From: Flavobacterium shii
Lineage (GTDB): Bacteria > Bacteroidota > Bacteroidia > Flavobacteriales > Flavobacteriaceae
Reading direction: 5' to 3'
Assembly (NCBI RefSeq): GCF_025847235.1
Contig: NZ_JAOZEW010000015.1
Location: 1 to 64,000, forward strand
DNA length: 64,000 bases
Positions within the stretch are counted from its first letter, which is position 1. The number at the start of each line of letters is the position of its first letter. Positions 53,959 through 63,950 of this stretch are shown in pieces. Under the pieces are notes generated by a model. The model had not been told where the DNA came from, did not search any database, and saw nothing but the letters and a program-made list of their open reading frames with translations. The translations under genes and the position numbers were made by a program.

Positions 53959-54912
53959 TTAGATACCAAAAGCAGCTCTAGCTCCTCCAGTTACAAATAT
54001 TGCAGCCATTCTAGATTTTTGACCTAAAGTGAACATATACATTGCATTATCATCTGTATAATCCATATAGTTCATAGTCATTTCTACAGGAGTTCCTGTA
54101 CAAGTGCTATAATGTGGATAAGCAGGTACACCATAATTTGCAGTATTGTGTGTAGGAGTATCACTTACTAAATCGCTTCCACAAGTTGCATCTCCCCAGA
54201 TATGACGAAGGTTCATCCAGTGACCAACTTCATGAGTTCCAGTTCTTCCTAAGTTATATGGAGCAGCAGCAGTACCTGATAATCCAAAATATTTAGAATC
54301 AATTACTACGCCATCTGTAGCAGATGCTCCACCAGGAAATTGTGCATAACCTAATATTCCACCACCAATTGTACAAGCCCATAAATTAAGCTTTGTAGTT
54401 GGAGTTGTTGGATCAAGACCACCAGAGGCAGTTTTTTTCATGGTATCAGTAGTTCCCCATGAAGTTTTTGTAGTAGATTTTCTGATAATTTGATCTAAAA
54501 CAAAGCTAATTTCAACATTTGCTTTTACTCCAGCGAAAAGTGTAGGAACACTTCCGTAATCAGAGTTAGCAGCATTAAAATCTTTGTTTAAGACATCAAT
54601 TTGTGTTTGAATTTGCGCGTCAGAAATATTTTCTGCGGTAGTTCTATACAATACATTTACCACAACAGGAATTTGAATTTTTCCATTTACTAACTTTCCA
54701 GTTAATATTTTGTTTTCAGTAAATGCTTCGATTTGATTCATTCTGATAGCTAATGTAGGATCAGCTTTCAATTGTGCTTCTAGAACATCTTGTGTTGCGC
54801 AACCACGTTGTGCAATTGTTGCTGAAGCTTCAAGGTTTTTAGATTCGGTTTGGTCATTTTGACACGAAAAAAGCAGCAACGCTGCAAATGCAGATAAAAC
54901 AATCTTTTTCAT
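53959..54912 (-). CDS. M43 (pappalysin/cytophagalysin-like) zinc metalloprotease lipoprotein
   Basis: 317 aa. The lipobox is Leu-Leu-Phe-Ser-Cys at about residue 17. A propeptide-like region (about 20-75) precedes the catalytic domain. The metzincin motif His-Glu-Val-Gly-His-Trp-Met-Asn-Leu-Arg-His lies near residue 228, and a Met-turn Met-Asn-Tyr-Met-Asp-Tyr follows near 285. Cysteines around the active site fit the M43 disulfides. It is secreted or surface-anchored and probably degrades external protein. There is no type IX sorting domain at the C-terminus, in agreement with lipid anchoring. It is monocistronic. Confidence 0.9.
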   Translation of the reverse strand: MKKIVLSAFAALLLFSCQNDQTESKNLEASATIAQRGCATQDVLEAQLKADPTLAIRMNQIEAFTENKILTGKLVNGKIQIPVVVNVLYRTTAENISDAQIQTQIDVLNKDFNAANSDYGSVPTLFAGVKANVEISFVLDQIIRKSTTKTSWGTTDTMKKTASGGLDPTTPTTKLNLWACTIGGGILGYAQFPGGASATDGVVIDSKYFGLSGTAAAPYNLGRTGTHEVGHWMNLRHIWGDATCGSDLVSDTPTHNTANYGVPAYPHYSTCTGTPVEMTMNYMDYTDDNAMYMFTLGQKSRMAAIFVTGGARAAFGI

Positions 54913-55071
54913 AATAGTTTGGGGTTTTGTTATAAAAAATTAGGTTGGTTAATAATTAACGCAATTTTATAACAAAAAAATCTAACAGGCAAAAAAATAT
55001 TATGATTTTTTTTGTCAGAATTTTAAAATCCCTTGCATACCTTAGTTCTTACAAAAACAAGCGCCTTAAAA

Positions 55072-55566
55072 TTAAGATGTAAATTCATACAAAGCTATAC
55101 TTGCAGCTTGCACAACATTCATACTACTGTTTTTTCCAAACATATTAATGTGAACTATTTGACTCGAAATTTTTAATAATTCTTCTGAAATTCCATTTAT
55201 TTCGCTTCCGATTATTAAGGCTATTTTTTTGTCTTTTGGTACTGTAACTTCTTTTAGCGGTTTACTCGTATTGGTGATTTCCAAAGCGATGATTTCAAAG
55301 TTGTTTTCAAGTAAATGTGCAATTAAATCTTCTGTTTTTTCAATAACAACATGAGGGACATGAAGATGCGTATTACGGGAGGTTTTGTTAATTTTTCTTG
55401 GGGTTAGTGGAATGTCTTTTCCTAAGAAAATAATATTTTCAACACCAAAAGCTTCACTGATTCTAAAAAGTGAACCAATATTTTGTTGAAAGTAAATATT
55501 ATCGCAAACTAAAGTAATTGGAAATGTCTTTCTTTCAAATTGTATTTCTTCGTGAGTTAACTGCAC
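55072..55566 (-). CDS. TrmH/SpoU-family RNA 2'-O-methyltransferase
   Basis: 164 aa forming a bare SPOUT domain without an RNA-binding extension. Motif 1 is Asn-Ile-Gly-Ser-Leu-Phe-Arg (29-35), motif 2 Ile-Gly-Ser-Glu-Ile-Asn-Gly-Ile, and motif 3 Ser-Ser-Met-Asn-Val-Val-Gln-Ala-Ala. It methylates a ribose in tRNA or rRNA; the target is not defined by sequence. It is the last gene of tsaD-rsmE-DUF4159-trmH. Confidence 0.88.
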   Translation of the reverse strand: MQLTHEEIQFERKTFPITLVCDNIYFQQNIGSLFRISEAFGVENIIFLGKDIPLTPRKINKTSRNTHLHVPHVVIEKTEDLIAHLLENNFEIIALEITNTSKPLKEVTVPKDKKIALIIGSEINGISEELLKISSQIVHINMFGKNSSMNVVQAASIALYEFTS

Positions 55567-55576
55567 TTTATTTAAA

Positions 55577-56215
55577 TTAATTGGTAAAGATATAATTGAT
55601 AATATTTGCTCCCATTTTTAGGGCTTTTAGACGAACTTCTAATGGGTCATTATGCACTTCGGCATCTTCCCAGCCATCTCCAAGGTCACATTGGTAGGTG
55701 TAAAGTAATACTAATTTATTTTCGATAAAAATTCCAAATGCCTGTGGTCTTTTTCCATCATGTTCATGAATCTTGGGTAAGCCATTTGCAAAAAGAAATG
55801 GTTTCTGAAAAATAGCATGACTCGCAGGAAGTTCTATCAATTCATTATTTGGGAATATCTTTTTTATTTCTTTTCGAATATATTGATCCATGCCATAATT
55901 ATCATCTATATGAAGAAATCCTCCGCCATATAAATAATTACGAAGATTCGTAACATCGGTATCACTAAAAACTACATTTCCATGTCCCGTCATGTGTACA
56001 AAAGGATAGGATAATAAATCTGGATTGCCCGGTTCAACAGTCCCAGGTTTTGCTTTTATTCGGGTATTTATATTTGCGTTACAAAACTTTATCAAGTTGG
56101 GCAAAGAAGTAGGATTTGCATACCAATCACCACCTCCGCTATATTTTAGTAAGGCTATTTCTTGCGAAAAAGAAGAAATTGAAATAAATAAAAACAGCAA
56201 AAATAGTTTCTTCAT
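55577..56215 (-). CDS. DUF4159-domain secreted protein
   Basis: 212 aa from the ATG at 56215, chosen because it begins a signal peptide (about 1-18) and avoids overlap with rsmE; a longer frame back to 56290 is possible but would run into rsmE. DUF4159 features are Gly-Gly-Asp-Trp-Tyr near 30, Phe-Val-His-Met-Thr-Gly-His-Gly-Asn-Val and Gly-Gly-Phe-Leu-His-Ile-Asp-Asp-Asn-Tyr-Gly. The fold resembles class I glutamine amidotransferase-like domains, but no function is established. Confidence 0.82.
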   Translation of the reverse strand: MKKLFLLFLFISISSFSQEIALLKYSGGGDWYANPTSLPNLIKFCNANINTRIKAKPGTVEPGNPDLLSYPFVHMTGHGNVVFSDTDVTNLRNYLYGGGFLHIDDNYGMDQYIRKEIKKIFPNNELIELPASHAIFQKPFLFANGLPKIHEHDGKRPQAFGIFIENKLVLLYTYQCDLGDGWEDAEVHNDPLEVRLKALKMGANIINYIFTN

Positions 56216-56249
56216 AATGACAAAGTCTATGATTAGTATTTTTTTTAAA

Positions 56250-56960
56250 TTAAATTGTTTCATTAAAGAAAGCAACACTATGACAAGCAACCATTGCGGC
56301 AGTTTCGGTGCGTAATCTTGTATTACCTAATGAAACTGGTTGAAAATTGTTTTCAATGGCTAATGCAATTTCTTTTTCCGAAAAATCACCTTCGGGTCCA
56401 ATAAGTAATGTTATATCTTCATTTGGCTTTAAAACAGATTTTAGTGATTTTTTATCAGTTTCCTCACAATGTGCGATTAATTGCAAACCACTATTTTTAC
56501 GTTTTACAAATTCTTTAAATGAAATAGCTTCATTAAGTTTAGGAAGATATAATTCGTTTGCTTGTTTCATGGCAGATAATATAATTTTTTCAAAACGCTC
56601 AATATTAATTACTTTACGTTCCGATCTGTCACAAATAATAGGGGTGATTTCTTGTACTCCTATTTCGGTAGCTTTTTCCAGGAACCACTCGTAGCGATCA
56701 TTCATTTTTGTTGGAGCAACAGCAATATGCAATTTATATTTTGATGCAGGTGCTTTCTCGAACGAAATTATTTTTACAGTACATTTATTATCAGAAGCCA
56801 ATGTAATTTCGGTTTCAAATAAATAGCCCAATCCATTTGTTACGTGTAATATATCGGAATCTTTTTTTCGCAATACTTTTATAATGTGTTTGCTTTCTTC
56901 TTTATCAAAAGAAAATTCCTGAGTCGTTTCGTCAATATTTGGATTATAAAATAATTGCAT
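56250..56960 (-). CDS. rsmE: 16S rRNA (uracil-1498-N3)-methyltransferase
   Basis: 236 aa. It has an N-terminal PUA-like region (1-70) and a SPOUT domain with Leu-Leu-Ile-Gly-Pro-Glu-Gly-Asp-Phe-Ser (about 188-197) and Leu-Gly-Asn-Thr-Arg-Leu-Arg-Thr-Glu-Thr-Ala, the RsmE signature. It methylates N3 of U1498 in 16S rRNA. It starts 3 bp after the tsaD stop. Confidence 0.95.
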   Translation of the reverse strand: MQLFYNPNIDETTQEFSFDKEESKHIIKVLRKKDSDILHVTNGLGYLFETEITLASDNKCTVKIISFEKAPASKYKLHIAVAPTKMNDRYEWFLEKATEIGVQEITPIICDRSERKVINIERFEKIILSAMKQANELYLPKLNEAISFKEFVKRKNSGLQLIAHCEETDKKSLKSVLKPNEDITLLIGPEGDFSEKEIALAIENNFQPVSLGNTRLRTETAAMVACHSVAFFNETI

Positions 56961-56963
56961 AGT

Positions 56964-57986
56964 TTAAAATTGTATTCGTGCTTTAGAAACAACAGCTGAA
57001 GTTTCAAATTGTTTTGATAAATATTTTTGATAACCTACAATTCCAATCATTGCAGCATTATCGGTAGTGTATTCGAATTTTGGAACAAAAGTTTTCCAAC
57101 CATATTTGCTTTCGCTCTCTTTAAGCCTGTTTCGAATCCCAGAATTGGCAGAAACACCTCCACCAATAGCAATTTGATTAATTCCGGTTTCTTTTACCGC
57201 CAATTTTAATTTATCCATTAAAATTTCGATAATTGTATATTGTATAGAAGCACAAATATCATTTAGATTTTCTTCAATGAAATTTGGGTTTTCTATTTTT
57301 TTCTTCTGAATAAAATATAATATGGCTGTTTTTAAACCAGAGAAACTAAAATCTAATCCCGGAACTTTTGGTTTTGTAAACGGAAATGCTTTTGGATTTC
57401 CTAGTTGTGCATGTTTATCGATAAGCGGACCACCGGGATAGGGAAGACCTAGAATTTTGGCGCTTTTGTCAAAAGCTTCTCCTACTGCATCATCGGTTGT
57501 TTCTCCAATTATTTCCATGTCAAAGAAACCGTTCACCTTAATGATCTGCGTATGACCACCACTTATAGTTAATGCCAAAAAGGGAAACTCAGGTTTGTCG
57601 TATCCTTCTTCATCGATAAAATGAGCCAAAATATGGGCGTGCATATGGTTAACCGCAATTAACGGAATTTTCAGCGCCAACGCCAATGATTTACTAAAAG
57701 AGCTTCCTACAAGCAATGATCCCATAAGACCTGGACCTTGTGTAAACGCGATTGCCGATAATTGTTCTTTTTTTATATTTGCTTTGTTAAGAGCTGCATC
57801 AATCACAGGGACAATGTTTTGTTGGTGTGCTCTCGACGCAAGTTCGGGTACAACACCGCCATATTGTGTGTGAATCATCTGGTTAGCAACAACATTTGAT
57901 AATACTTTGTCGTTATGTAAAACTGCCGCTGCAGTATCATCGCAAGAACTTTCGATAGCAAGAATAAAAACCTCAGGATTTTGCAT
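56964..57986 (-). CDS. tsaD: tRNA threonylcarbamoyladenosine synthase subunit TsaD
   Basis: 340 aa in the Kae1/TsaD family. Visible are Ala-Ile-Glu-Ser-Ser-Cys-Asp-Asp-Thr near the N-terminus, the metal-binding Asn-His-Met-His-Ala-His and Ser-Gly-Gly-His-Thr. It transfers the threonylcarbamoyl group to A37 of ANN-decoding tRNAs with TsaB and TsaE, and is essential in most bacteria. It is divergent from tamB. Confidence 0.97.
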   Translation of the reverse strand: MQNPEVFILAIESSCDDTAAAVLHNDKVLSNVVANQMIHTQYGGVVPELASRAHQQNIVPVIDAALNKANIKKEQLSAIAFTQGPGLMGSLLVGSSFSKSLALALKIPLIAVNHMHAHILAHFIDEEGYDKPEFPFLALTISGGHTQIIKVNGFFDMEIIGETTDDAVGEAFDKSAKILGLPYPGGPLIDKHAQLGNPKAFPFTKPKVPGLDFSFSGLKTAILYFIQKKKIENPNFIEENLNDICASIQYTIIEILMDKLKLAVKETGINQIAIGGGVSANSGIRNRLKESESKYGWKTFVPKFEYTTDNAAMIGIVGYQKYLSKQFETSAVVSKARIQF

Positions 57987-58138
57987 GTAAAGGCACGAAT
58001 TTTGAATTATATTTGACGAATCAAATTTTTAAATTTTTTTATTTAAAAGCAGAAGCCAAAATTAAAGAATTTTTATCAAAGGAACCTTCCTTTGTTTGCT
58101 CTAAATTAAATTTAAAGAAAAACTAAAAAGCAATCAGT

Positions 58139-61100
58139 ATCAGAAAAATAAAAAAAATAGTATCACGTTCCTTAATTGGACTAATTCTACTTTTGTTAGT
58201 ACTGGCTATTGCATTGTCCTTACCCGTCGTACAGACGAAAATAGCAAACTATATTACCGACAGTTTAAATTCGGATTTTGGAACTCATATATCTGTCGAA
58301 AAAGTATCTGTAAGCATTTTTGGAGGTGTAAAACTCAGGAAAGTGTTGATTATGGATCATCATAAAGACACTTTGATCTACTCCGATTTAGTTAAAACTA
58401 ATATTTTGGCAGTTAAAAGAGTTCTTGATGGCGATTTGATTTTTGGAGAAATCCGCCTTACAGGTTTACTCTTTAATCTGAAAACGTATAAAAAAGAAAA
58501 GAAAACCAATCTTGATGTGTTTATTGATGCATTCGAAACTGGAAAACCCAAAAAACCTTCTGCTAAACATTTTTTGCTTACCGCAAAAGATGCTTATATT
58601 ACCAATGGACATTTTATTTTAACCGATGAAAATAGAGTAGTTCCCAAGGATGTTGATTTCTCTAAACTAAATGCACATATTAGCGATTTTAAACTATATG
58701 GCCCCGATGTGAGTACAAGGATTCATAAATTATCATTTTTGGATCACAGAGGTTTGTATGTTGCTAATTTAACTTCAAAATTTAGCTATACAAAAAAACA
58801 AATGAAGTTAGAGAAATTGGGCATTACAACCAAATATTCCAAAATATACGGTGCGGCTACTTTAAATTATCATATAGAGGATTTTGCAAAATTTACAGAT
58901 AAAGTGCAATTTGATGTTGTTCTGGATTCGGCTAATATAGGTTCAAATGACATTCGTTATTTTTATAAAGAACTGGGAAAGGATCAATACTTTAAGGTAA
59001 AATCAAAAATTGACGGTACTTTAAATGATCTGAATTTAAAGCATCTTAAATTATCCGATTTAAATGGATCTATTATAAACGGTGCTATTAATTTTAAAAA
59101 TCTTTTTGGCAAAAACGGACAAGAATTTCTTCTTAATGGGAAATTCGATAAGCTTTCATCCAGTTATAATAATCTAGTTGTTTTATTGCCAAATGTTTTA
59201 GGTAAAAAACTACCTAAAGAATTAATAAAACTAGGTAAATTCTCGCTCACAGGAAAAGCAAAAGTGTCTACAACTTCATTGGATACTGATTTTTCTATGA
59301 CAACCGATTTAGGTAATGGTTCGATTGATCTTAATATGGAGCATATCGACTTTATTGATAAAGCTTCTTATTCGGGAAATATTGTTTTGGAGAATTTTGA
59401 TGTAGGTGCTTTACTTGCACGAAAAGATTTAGGGAAAACATCCCTTAATATTGATATTGACGGGAAAGGATTTACTGAGAAATATCTGAATACGGTAATA
59501 AAAGGAGATATTCAAAAACTGTATTACAATAATTACACCTATAATAATATAGTTGTAAATGGTAATTTTAAGCTACCACATTATAAAGGACAAGTTTCTA
59601 TTAATGATCCTAACTTGAGTATGACTTTTGATGGTTTAATCGATCTAAGCAGAAGAGATAGTGAATATGACTTTCATATTAATGTTGAAAATGCCGATTT
59701 ACATAAACTTAAATTTATAAATGATTCTATATCTAAGTTTAAAGGGGATGTAGTTGTTCATGTTTCCGGTAATACGATCGAAAATCTTCAAGGAGATATT
59801 AGTGTGAAAGATGCGGTATATCAAAACCCAAAATCGACTTATAACTTTGATGAAGTAAAAGTAAGTTCTGTTTTTGATGCTGATAAAGTACGTACTATTA
59901 CAGTAAATTCTACCGACGTTGTTGATGGAGAAATTGTAGGTAAGTTTAAATTTAACCAATTAGAGAATTTAGTAACAAACTCAGTTGGTAGTTTGTATGC
60001 CAATTATAAACCCTTGAAGGTTAGTAAGGGACAGTTTTTGCATTTTAATTTTACTATTTATAATAAAATCATCGAGATATTTTATCCGGAAATAGAACTA
60101 GCGACAAATACTGTTGTAAAAGGGAAAATTGATGCCGATAAACAGGATTTTAAATTAAAATTTAATTCGCCTCAAATTAAAGCTGCTCAAAACACATTTG
60201 ATAATATAAGAATAGCTGTAGATAATAAGAATCCTTTGTATAATACTTATATAGAGCTTGATAGTATTAAAACTAAATATTATAAAGTACGCGATTTTAG
60301 TTTGATAAATGTAACCATGAAGGATACCTTATTTGTAAGGTCGGAATTTAAGGGGGGATCAAAAGGAGAAGATTATTTTAATTTTAACTTGTATCATACT
60401 ATTGATAAAAATAAAAATAATGTCATAGGAATTAATAAATCCGAACTTAAATTTAAAGATTATTTATGGTATTTGAATGAAAATGATACTCCCGATAATC
60501 AAATAGTTTTTGATAAAAAATTCAAAAATTTTGACATCGATAATATTGTTCTTTCGCATGAGAATCAAAAAATAGAACTGGTAGGGGAAATTAAAGATAC
60601 CGATTATAAAGATTTAAAATTAAGCTTTAAGGATGTCGATCTTAATAAAATTACGCCTACTAATGATAAGCTCGTCTTAAATGGTAATATTAATGGTGAG
60701 GTTAACTTTAAGCAGAAGAAAGCAGTTTTTCAGCCAACAGCTTCTATTGTTATCAATGATTTAAATGTAAATAAGACAGATCTAGGCGCGCTAAAGTTTA
60801 ATATAGAAGGTGATGAAAACTTGAAAAAGTTTACTATAAATTCGTCTATTGAAAATAAAGAGCTAGAAATGTTTAAGTTGTTTGGAACTTTTGAAATTAT
60901 AAACAAACAGACGATACTGGATTTACAACTAAAATTTGATTCATTTAATCTAGCAGCTTTAAATTCCTTAGGAGGAGATGTATTGTCGAATATAAGGGGG
61001 TATGTTTCGGGTAATTCGGCTATAATTGGTAATCTTTCAAGACCAGATATTAACGGGCGTTTATATCTGGATAAAGCAGGAATGACAGTTCCTTATTTAG

Positions 61101-62668
61101 GTATAGATTATGAATTAAGTGATAAAACAATTGTCGACGTAACCGATGAAAAGTTTTTGTTTAGGAATAATACGATTACAGATTCAAAATATGGTACCAA
61201 GGGAATCTTAAATGGTAGTATTGAGCATAATAATTTTACCGATTGGAAGCTTGATTTAGATATCAGTTCTAAAAGGTTATTAGCATTAGATACCAAAGAT
61301 AGTGATGATGCTGCCTATTTTGGGACAGCATTTATTAATGGTAAAGCAACTATAAAAGGACCTACATCTTCTTTGTTTATTAAAGTTGATGCTAAATCGG
61401 AGAAAGGAACGTCTGTAAAGATTCCTATCAATGATGCACAATCGATGAGTGATAATAGCTTTATCCATTTTGTTACAGCCAAAGAAAAATACAACTTAGT
61501 TAATGGAATAATAGAAAAAACAAGAAACTATAATGGTCTTGAATTAGAGTTTGATTTTGATATTACGCCAGATGCAGAGGTCGAAGTAATTTTAGACAGG
61601 AACTCTGGGCATGGAATAAAAGGTAAAGGATTCGGATCGTTATTATTTAAAATTAATACACTCGGAAAGTTTAATATGTGGGGGGATTTCCAGGCATACG
61701 AAGGAACGTACAACTTTAAGTATGGTGGTTTAATAGACAAGAAGTTTACTGTGAAAAAAGGAGGTTCCATCTCTTGGGAAGGAAACCCTATGAAAGCACA
61801 GTTAAATCTAGAAGCAGTATATAAAACATCAGCAAATCCTGCTGTATTATTAGAGAATTCTTCTTTTAGTAAAAAAGTACCTGTAGAGGTCGTTATTGGT
61901 ATTCGTGGAGATTTAACAAGTCCGGAGCCAGATTTTAATATCGAGTTCCCAACCGTTAGTAATGTGTTAAAGTCTGAGATTCAATACAAACTAGTCGATA
62001 AAGATGTTCGACAAACACAAGCATTGTATCTATTGTCTTCTGGTGGATTTTTAAGTCCTGAGGGAGTGAGTCAATCTGATTTTTCAAGTAGTTTGTTTGA
62101 AACGGCAACTAATTTATTGGGAGGAATTATTCATTCTGATAGTGATAAAATTAATATTGGTTTTACATATACCTCTGCAGACAGAAGACTTGGTCAGGAA
62201 GCCGATGGACAATTTGCGGCTACTATTTCTTCTCAAATCAATGAGAGAATTAGTATAAACGGTAAAGTTGGAGTACCGGTAGGGGGAATTAATGAATCGG
62301 CTATCGTTGGTGATGTCGAGGTACAATATAGAGTGAATGAGGATGGAACGATGAACCTGCGCTTGTTTAACAGAGAAAATGATATTAATTATATAGGGCA
62401 AGGAGTTGGTTACACTCAAGGTATTGGGGTTTCTTATGAAGTAGATTTTGATACTTTTAGAGAATTGGTAAACAAAATCTTTAAAGATCATAAATTAGAA
62501 CGTGCCATTAAAACATCTACAACAGATGATATGCCGGATTCTTCAATAAATCCTGATTATATTGATTTTTCTAAGACCAAAAAGACGAATAAAAAAGACA
62601 AAGACAAAGATCAAAATCAAGAAAAGGTAAAAGTTAATGATCAGGGATTAATTCCAGAAGAAGATTAA
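58139..62668 (+). CDS. tamB: TamB-family translocation/assembly module protein
   Basis: About 1500 aa. It has one N-terminal membrane segment, a very long beta-rich repetitive body and a C-terminal DUF490/TamB domain (about 1080-1450, with Gly-Asp-Leu-Thr-Ser-Pro-Glu-Pro-Asp-Phe-Asn and a late Tyr-Glu-Val-Asp-Phe-Asp-Thr), plus a Lys-rich tail. TamB-type proteins bridge the inner and outer membranes and move lipids or assemble outer-membrane proteins. The frame is open from 58127 but has no ATG. The only standard start is TTG at 58193, which falls inside the membrane helix and would delete the positive Arg-Lys-Ile-Lys-Lys part. I place the start at the ATC at 58139 as a guess; the true start is uncertain. 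Confidence 0.85.
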   Translation: MRKIKKIVSRSLIGLILLLLVLAIALSLPVVQTKIANYITDSLNSDFGTHISVEKVSVSIFGGVKLRKVLIMDHHKDTLIYSDLVKTNILAVKRVLDGDLIFGEIRLTGLLFNLKTYKKEKKTNLDVFIDAFETGKPKKPSAKHFLLTAKDAYITNGHFILTDENRVVPKDVDFSKLNAHISDFKLYGPDVSTRIHKLSFLDHRGLYVANLTSKFSYTKKQMKLEKLGITTKYSKIYGAATLNYHIEDFAKFTDKVQFDVVLDSANIGSNDIRYFYKELGKDQYFKVKSKIDGTLNDLNLKHLKLSDLNGSIINGAINFKNLFGKNGQEFLLNGKFDKLSSSYNNLVVLLPNVLGKKLPKELIKLGKFSLTGKAKVSTTSLDTDFSMTTDLGNGSIDLNMEHIDFIDKASYSGNIVLENFDVGALLARKDLGKTSLNIDIDGKGFTEKYLNTVIKGDIQKLYYNNYTYNNIVVNGNFKLPHYKGQVSINDPNLSMTFDGLIDLSRRDSEYDFHINVENADLHKLKFINDSISKFKGDVVVHVSGNTIENLQGDISVKDAVYQNPKSTYNFDEVKVSSVFDADKVRTITVNSTDVVDGEIVGKFKFNQLENLVTNSVGSLYANYKPLKVSKGQFLHFNFTIYNKIIEIFYPEIELATNTVVKGKIDADKQDFKLKFNSPQIKAAQNTFDNIRIAVDNKNPLYNTYIELDSIKTKYYKVRDFSLINVTMKDTLFVRSEFKGGSKGEDYFNFNLYHTIDKNKNNVIGINKSELKFKDYLWYLNENDTPDNQIVFDKKFKNFDIDNIVLSHENQKIELVGEIKDTDYKDLKLSFKDVDLNKITPTNDKLVLNGNINGEVNFKQKKAVFQPTASIVINDLNVNKTDLGALKFNIEGDENLKKFTINSSIENKELEMFKLFGTFEIINKQTILDLQLKFDSFNLAALNSLGGDVLSNIRGYVSGNSAIIGNLSRPDINGRLYLDKAGMTVPYLGIDYELSDKTIVDVTDEKFLFRNNTITDSKYGTKGILNGSIEHNNFTDWKLDLDISSKRLLALDTKDSDDAAYFGTAFINGKATIKGPTSSLFIKVDAKSEKGTSVKIPINDAQSMSDNSFIHFVTAKEKYNLVNGIIEKTRNYNGLELEFDFDITPDAEVEVILDRNSGHGIKGKGFGSLLFKINTLGKFNMWGDFQAYEGTYNFKYGGLIDKKFTVKKGGSISWEGNPMKAQLNLEAVYKTSANPAVLLENSSFSKKVPVEVVIGIRGDLTSPEPDFNIEFPTVSNVLKSEIQYKLVDKDVRQTQALYLLSSGGFLSPEGVSQSDFSSSLFETATNLLGGIIHSDSDKINIGFTYTSADRRLGQEADGQFAATISSQINERISINGKVGVPVGGINESAIVGDVEVQYRVNEDGTMNLRLFNRENDINYIGQGVGYTQGIGVSYEVDFDTFRELVNKIFKDHKLERAIKTSTTDDMPDSSINPDYIDFSKTKKTNKKDKDKDQNQEKVKVNDQGLIPEED

Positions 62669-62963
62669 TGTCTTTTGTTTATTATTATGTTATAGTTTGG
62701 TCATGTTTTTTTTATACCTGTCGATTTCCTTATCTTTAAATTTGATATAGTTTCAAATTCAAATTTTATAACTCTTCAATAACATTTTGTTATTTTTAAA
62801 TTATCAATTAAAATAAATGTCTTTTTTTATTTTATTGATTTTTTTTAGTATCGGAAAACTTATTAACGAAAACGTTTGAATTTAACATATTTTATTAACT
62901 TATTATAAATATAGCCCGAAGAGTGGTGAATGTTTGCTAATTTTACACTTTAATACTTAAATA

Positions 62964-63950
62964 ATGCCAAAAACAATAAAAAAAGTTGGTGTTCTTACAT
63001 CAGGAGGAGATTCACCAGGAATGAATGCGGCCATTCGATCAGTAGTTCGAACTTGTGCTTACCATAACATAGAATGTATAGGAATTTATAGAGGCTATCA
63101 AGGAATGATTGAAGGAGACTTCAAAGAGATGGGACCTCGAAGTGTAAATAATATTGTAAATAAAGGAGGGACGATTTTAAAATCGGCTCGCTCATTAGAA
63201 TTTAAAACTCCCGAAGGTAGAAAAAAAGCACATGAAAACCTTTTAAAAGCTGGAATCGATGCTTTGGTTGTAATAGGTGGTGATGGAAGCTTTACCGGAG
63301 GTCTACTGTTTAATTCTGAATATAATTTCCCAGTAATAGGAATCCCTGGAACTATAGATAATGATATTTTTGGTACGAGCCATACTTTAGGATATGATAC
63401 GGCTTTAAATACTGTTGTAGAGTCTATTGATAAAATACGTGATACTGCAAGTTCTCATAACCGTTTATTCTTTGTAGAGGTAATGGGAAGAGATGCAGGG
63501 CATATTGCTCTTAATGCAGGAATCGGAGCAGGTGCAGAAGAAATTCTTATCCCTGAAGAAGATTTAGGTTTAGACAGATTACTAGAGTCACTTCAAAAAA
63601 GTAAAGCTTCTGGAAAATCATCTAGCATTGTTGTTATTGCAGAAGGTGATAAAATTGGTAAAAACGTATTTGAATTAAAAGATTACGTAGAAGCAAATTT
63701 ACCAGAATATGACGTAAGAGTTTCTGTTTTAGGACACATGCAACGTGGAGGCTCACCTTCTTGTTTTGATCGTGTTCTTGCGAGTAGATTAGGTGTAAAA
63801 GCTGTAGAATCTTTACTTGAAGGAAAATCAAATTATATGGTTGGTTTGCAAAATGACAAAGTGACTTTAACGCCTTTAGAACAAGCTATTAAAGGTAAAT
63901 CTGAAATAGATAGAGAATTGCTACGCGTTTCTGAGATCATGTCAACATAA
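62964..63950 (+). CDS. pfkA: ATP-dependent 6-phosphofructokinase
   Basis: 328 aa, the usual PfkA length. Gly-Gly-Asp-Ser-Pro-Gly-Met-Asn-Ala (ATP site) is near residue 14, Gly-Gly-Asp-Gly-Ser near 106, and Pro-Gly-Thr-Ile-Asp-Asn-Asp (catalytic aspartate) near 127. Later come Glu-Val-Met-Gly-Arg and His-Met-Gln-Arg-Gly-Gly. It phosphorylates fructose-6P, the end product of the amino-sugar pathway in this window, to fructose-1,6-bisphosphate. It is a housekeeping gene. The 295-bp gap before it (62669-62963) has a TAAATTTG box at 62737-62744 but no other recognised element. Confidence 0.97.
   Translation: MPKTIKKVGVLTSGGDSPGMNAAIRSVVRTCAYHNIECIGIYRGYQGMIEGDFKEMGPRSVNNIVNKGGTILKSARSLEFKTPEGRKKAHENLLKAGIDALVVIGGDGSFTGGLLFNSEYNFPVIGIPGTIDNDIFGTSHTLGYDTALNTVVESIDKIRDTASSHNRLFFVEVMGRDAGHIALNAGIGAGAEEILIPEEDLGLDRLLESLQKSKASGKSSSIVVIAEGDKIGKNVFELKDYVEANLPEYDVRVSVLGHMQRGGSPSCFDRVLASRLGVKAVESLLEGKSNYMVGLQNDKVTLTPLEQAIKGKSEIDRELLRVSEIMST

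Noticed and set aside
56216..56290. N-terminal extension of the DUF4159 protein
   Set aside because: It would overlap rsmE by about 40 bp and place 25 residues before a clear signal peptide.
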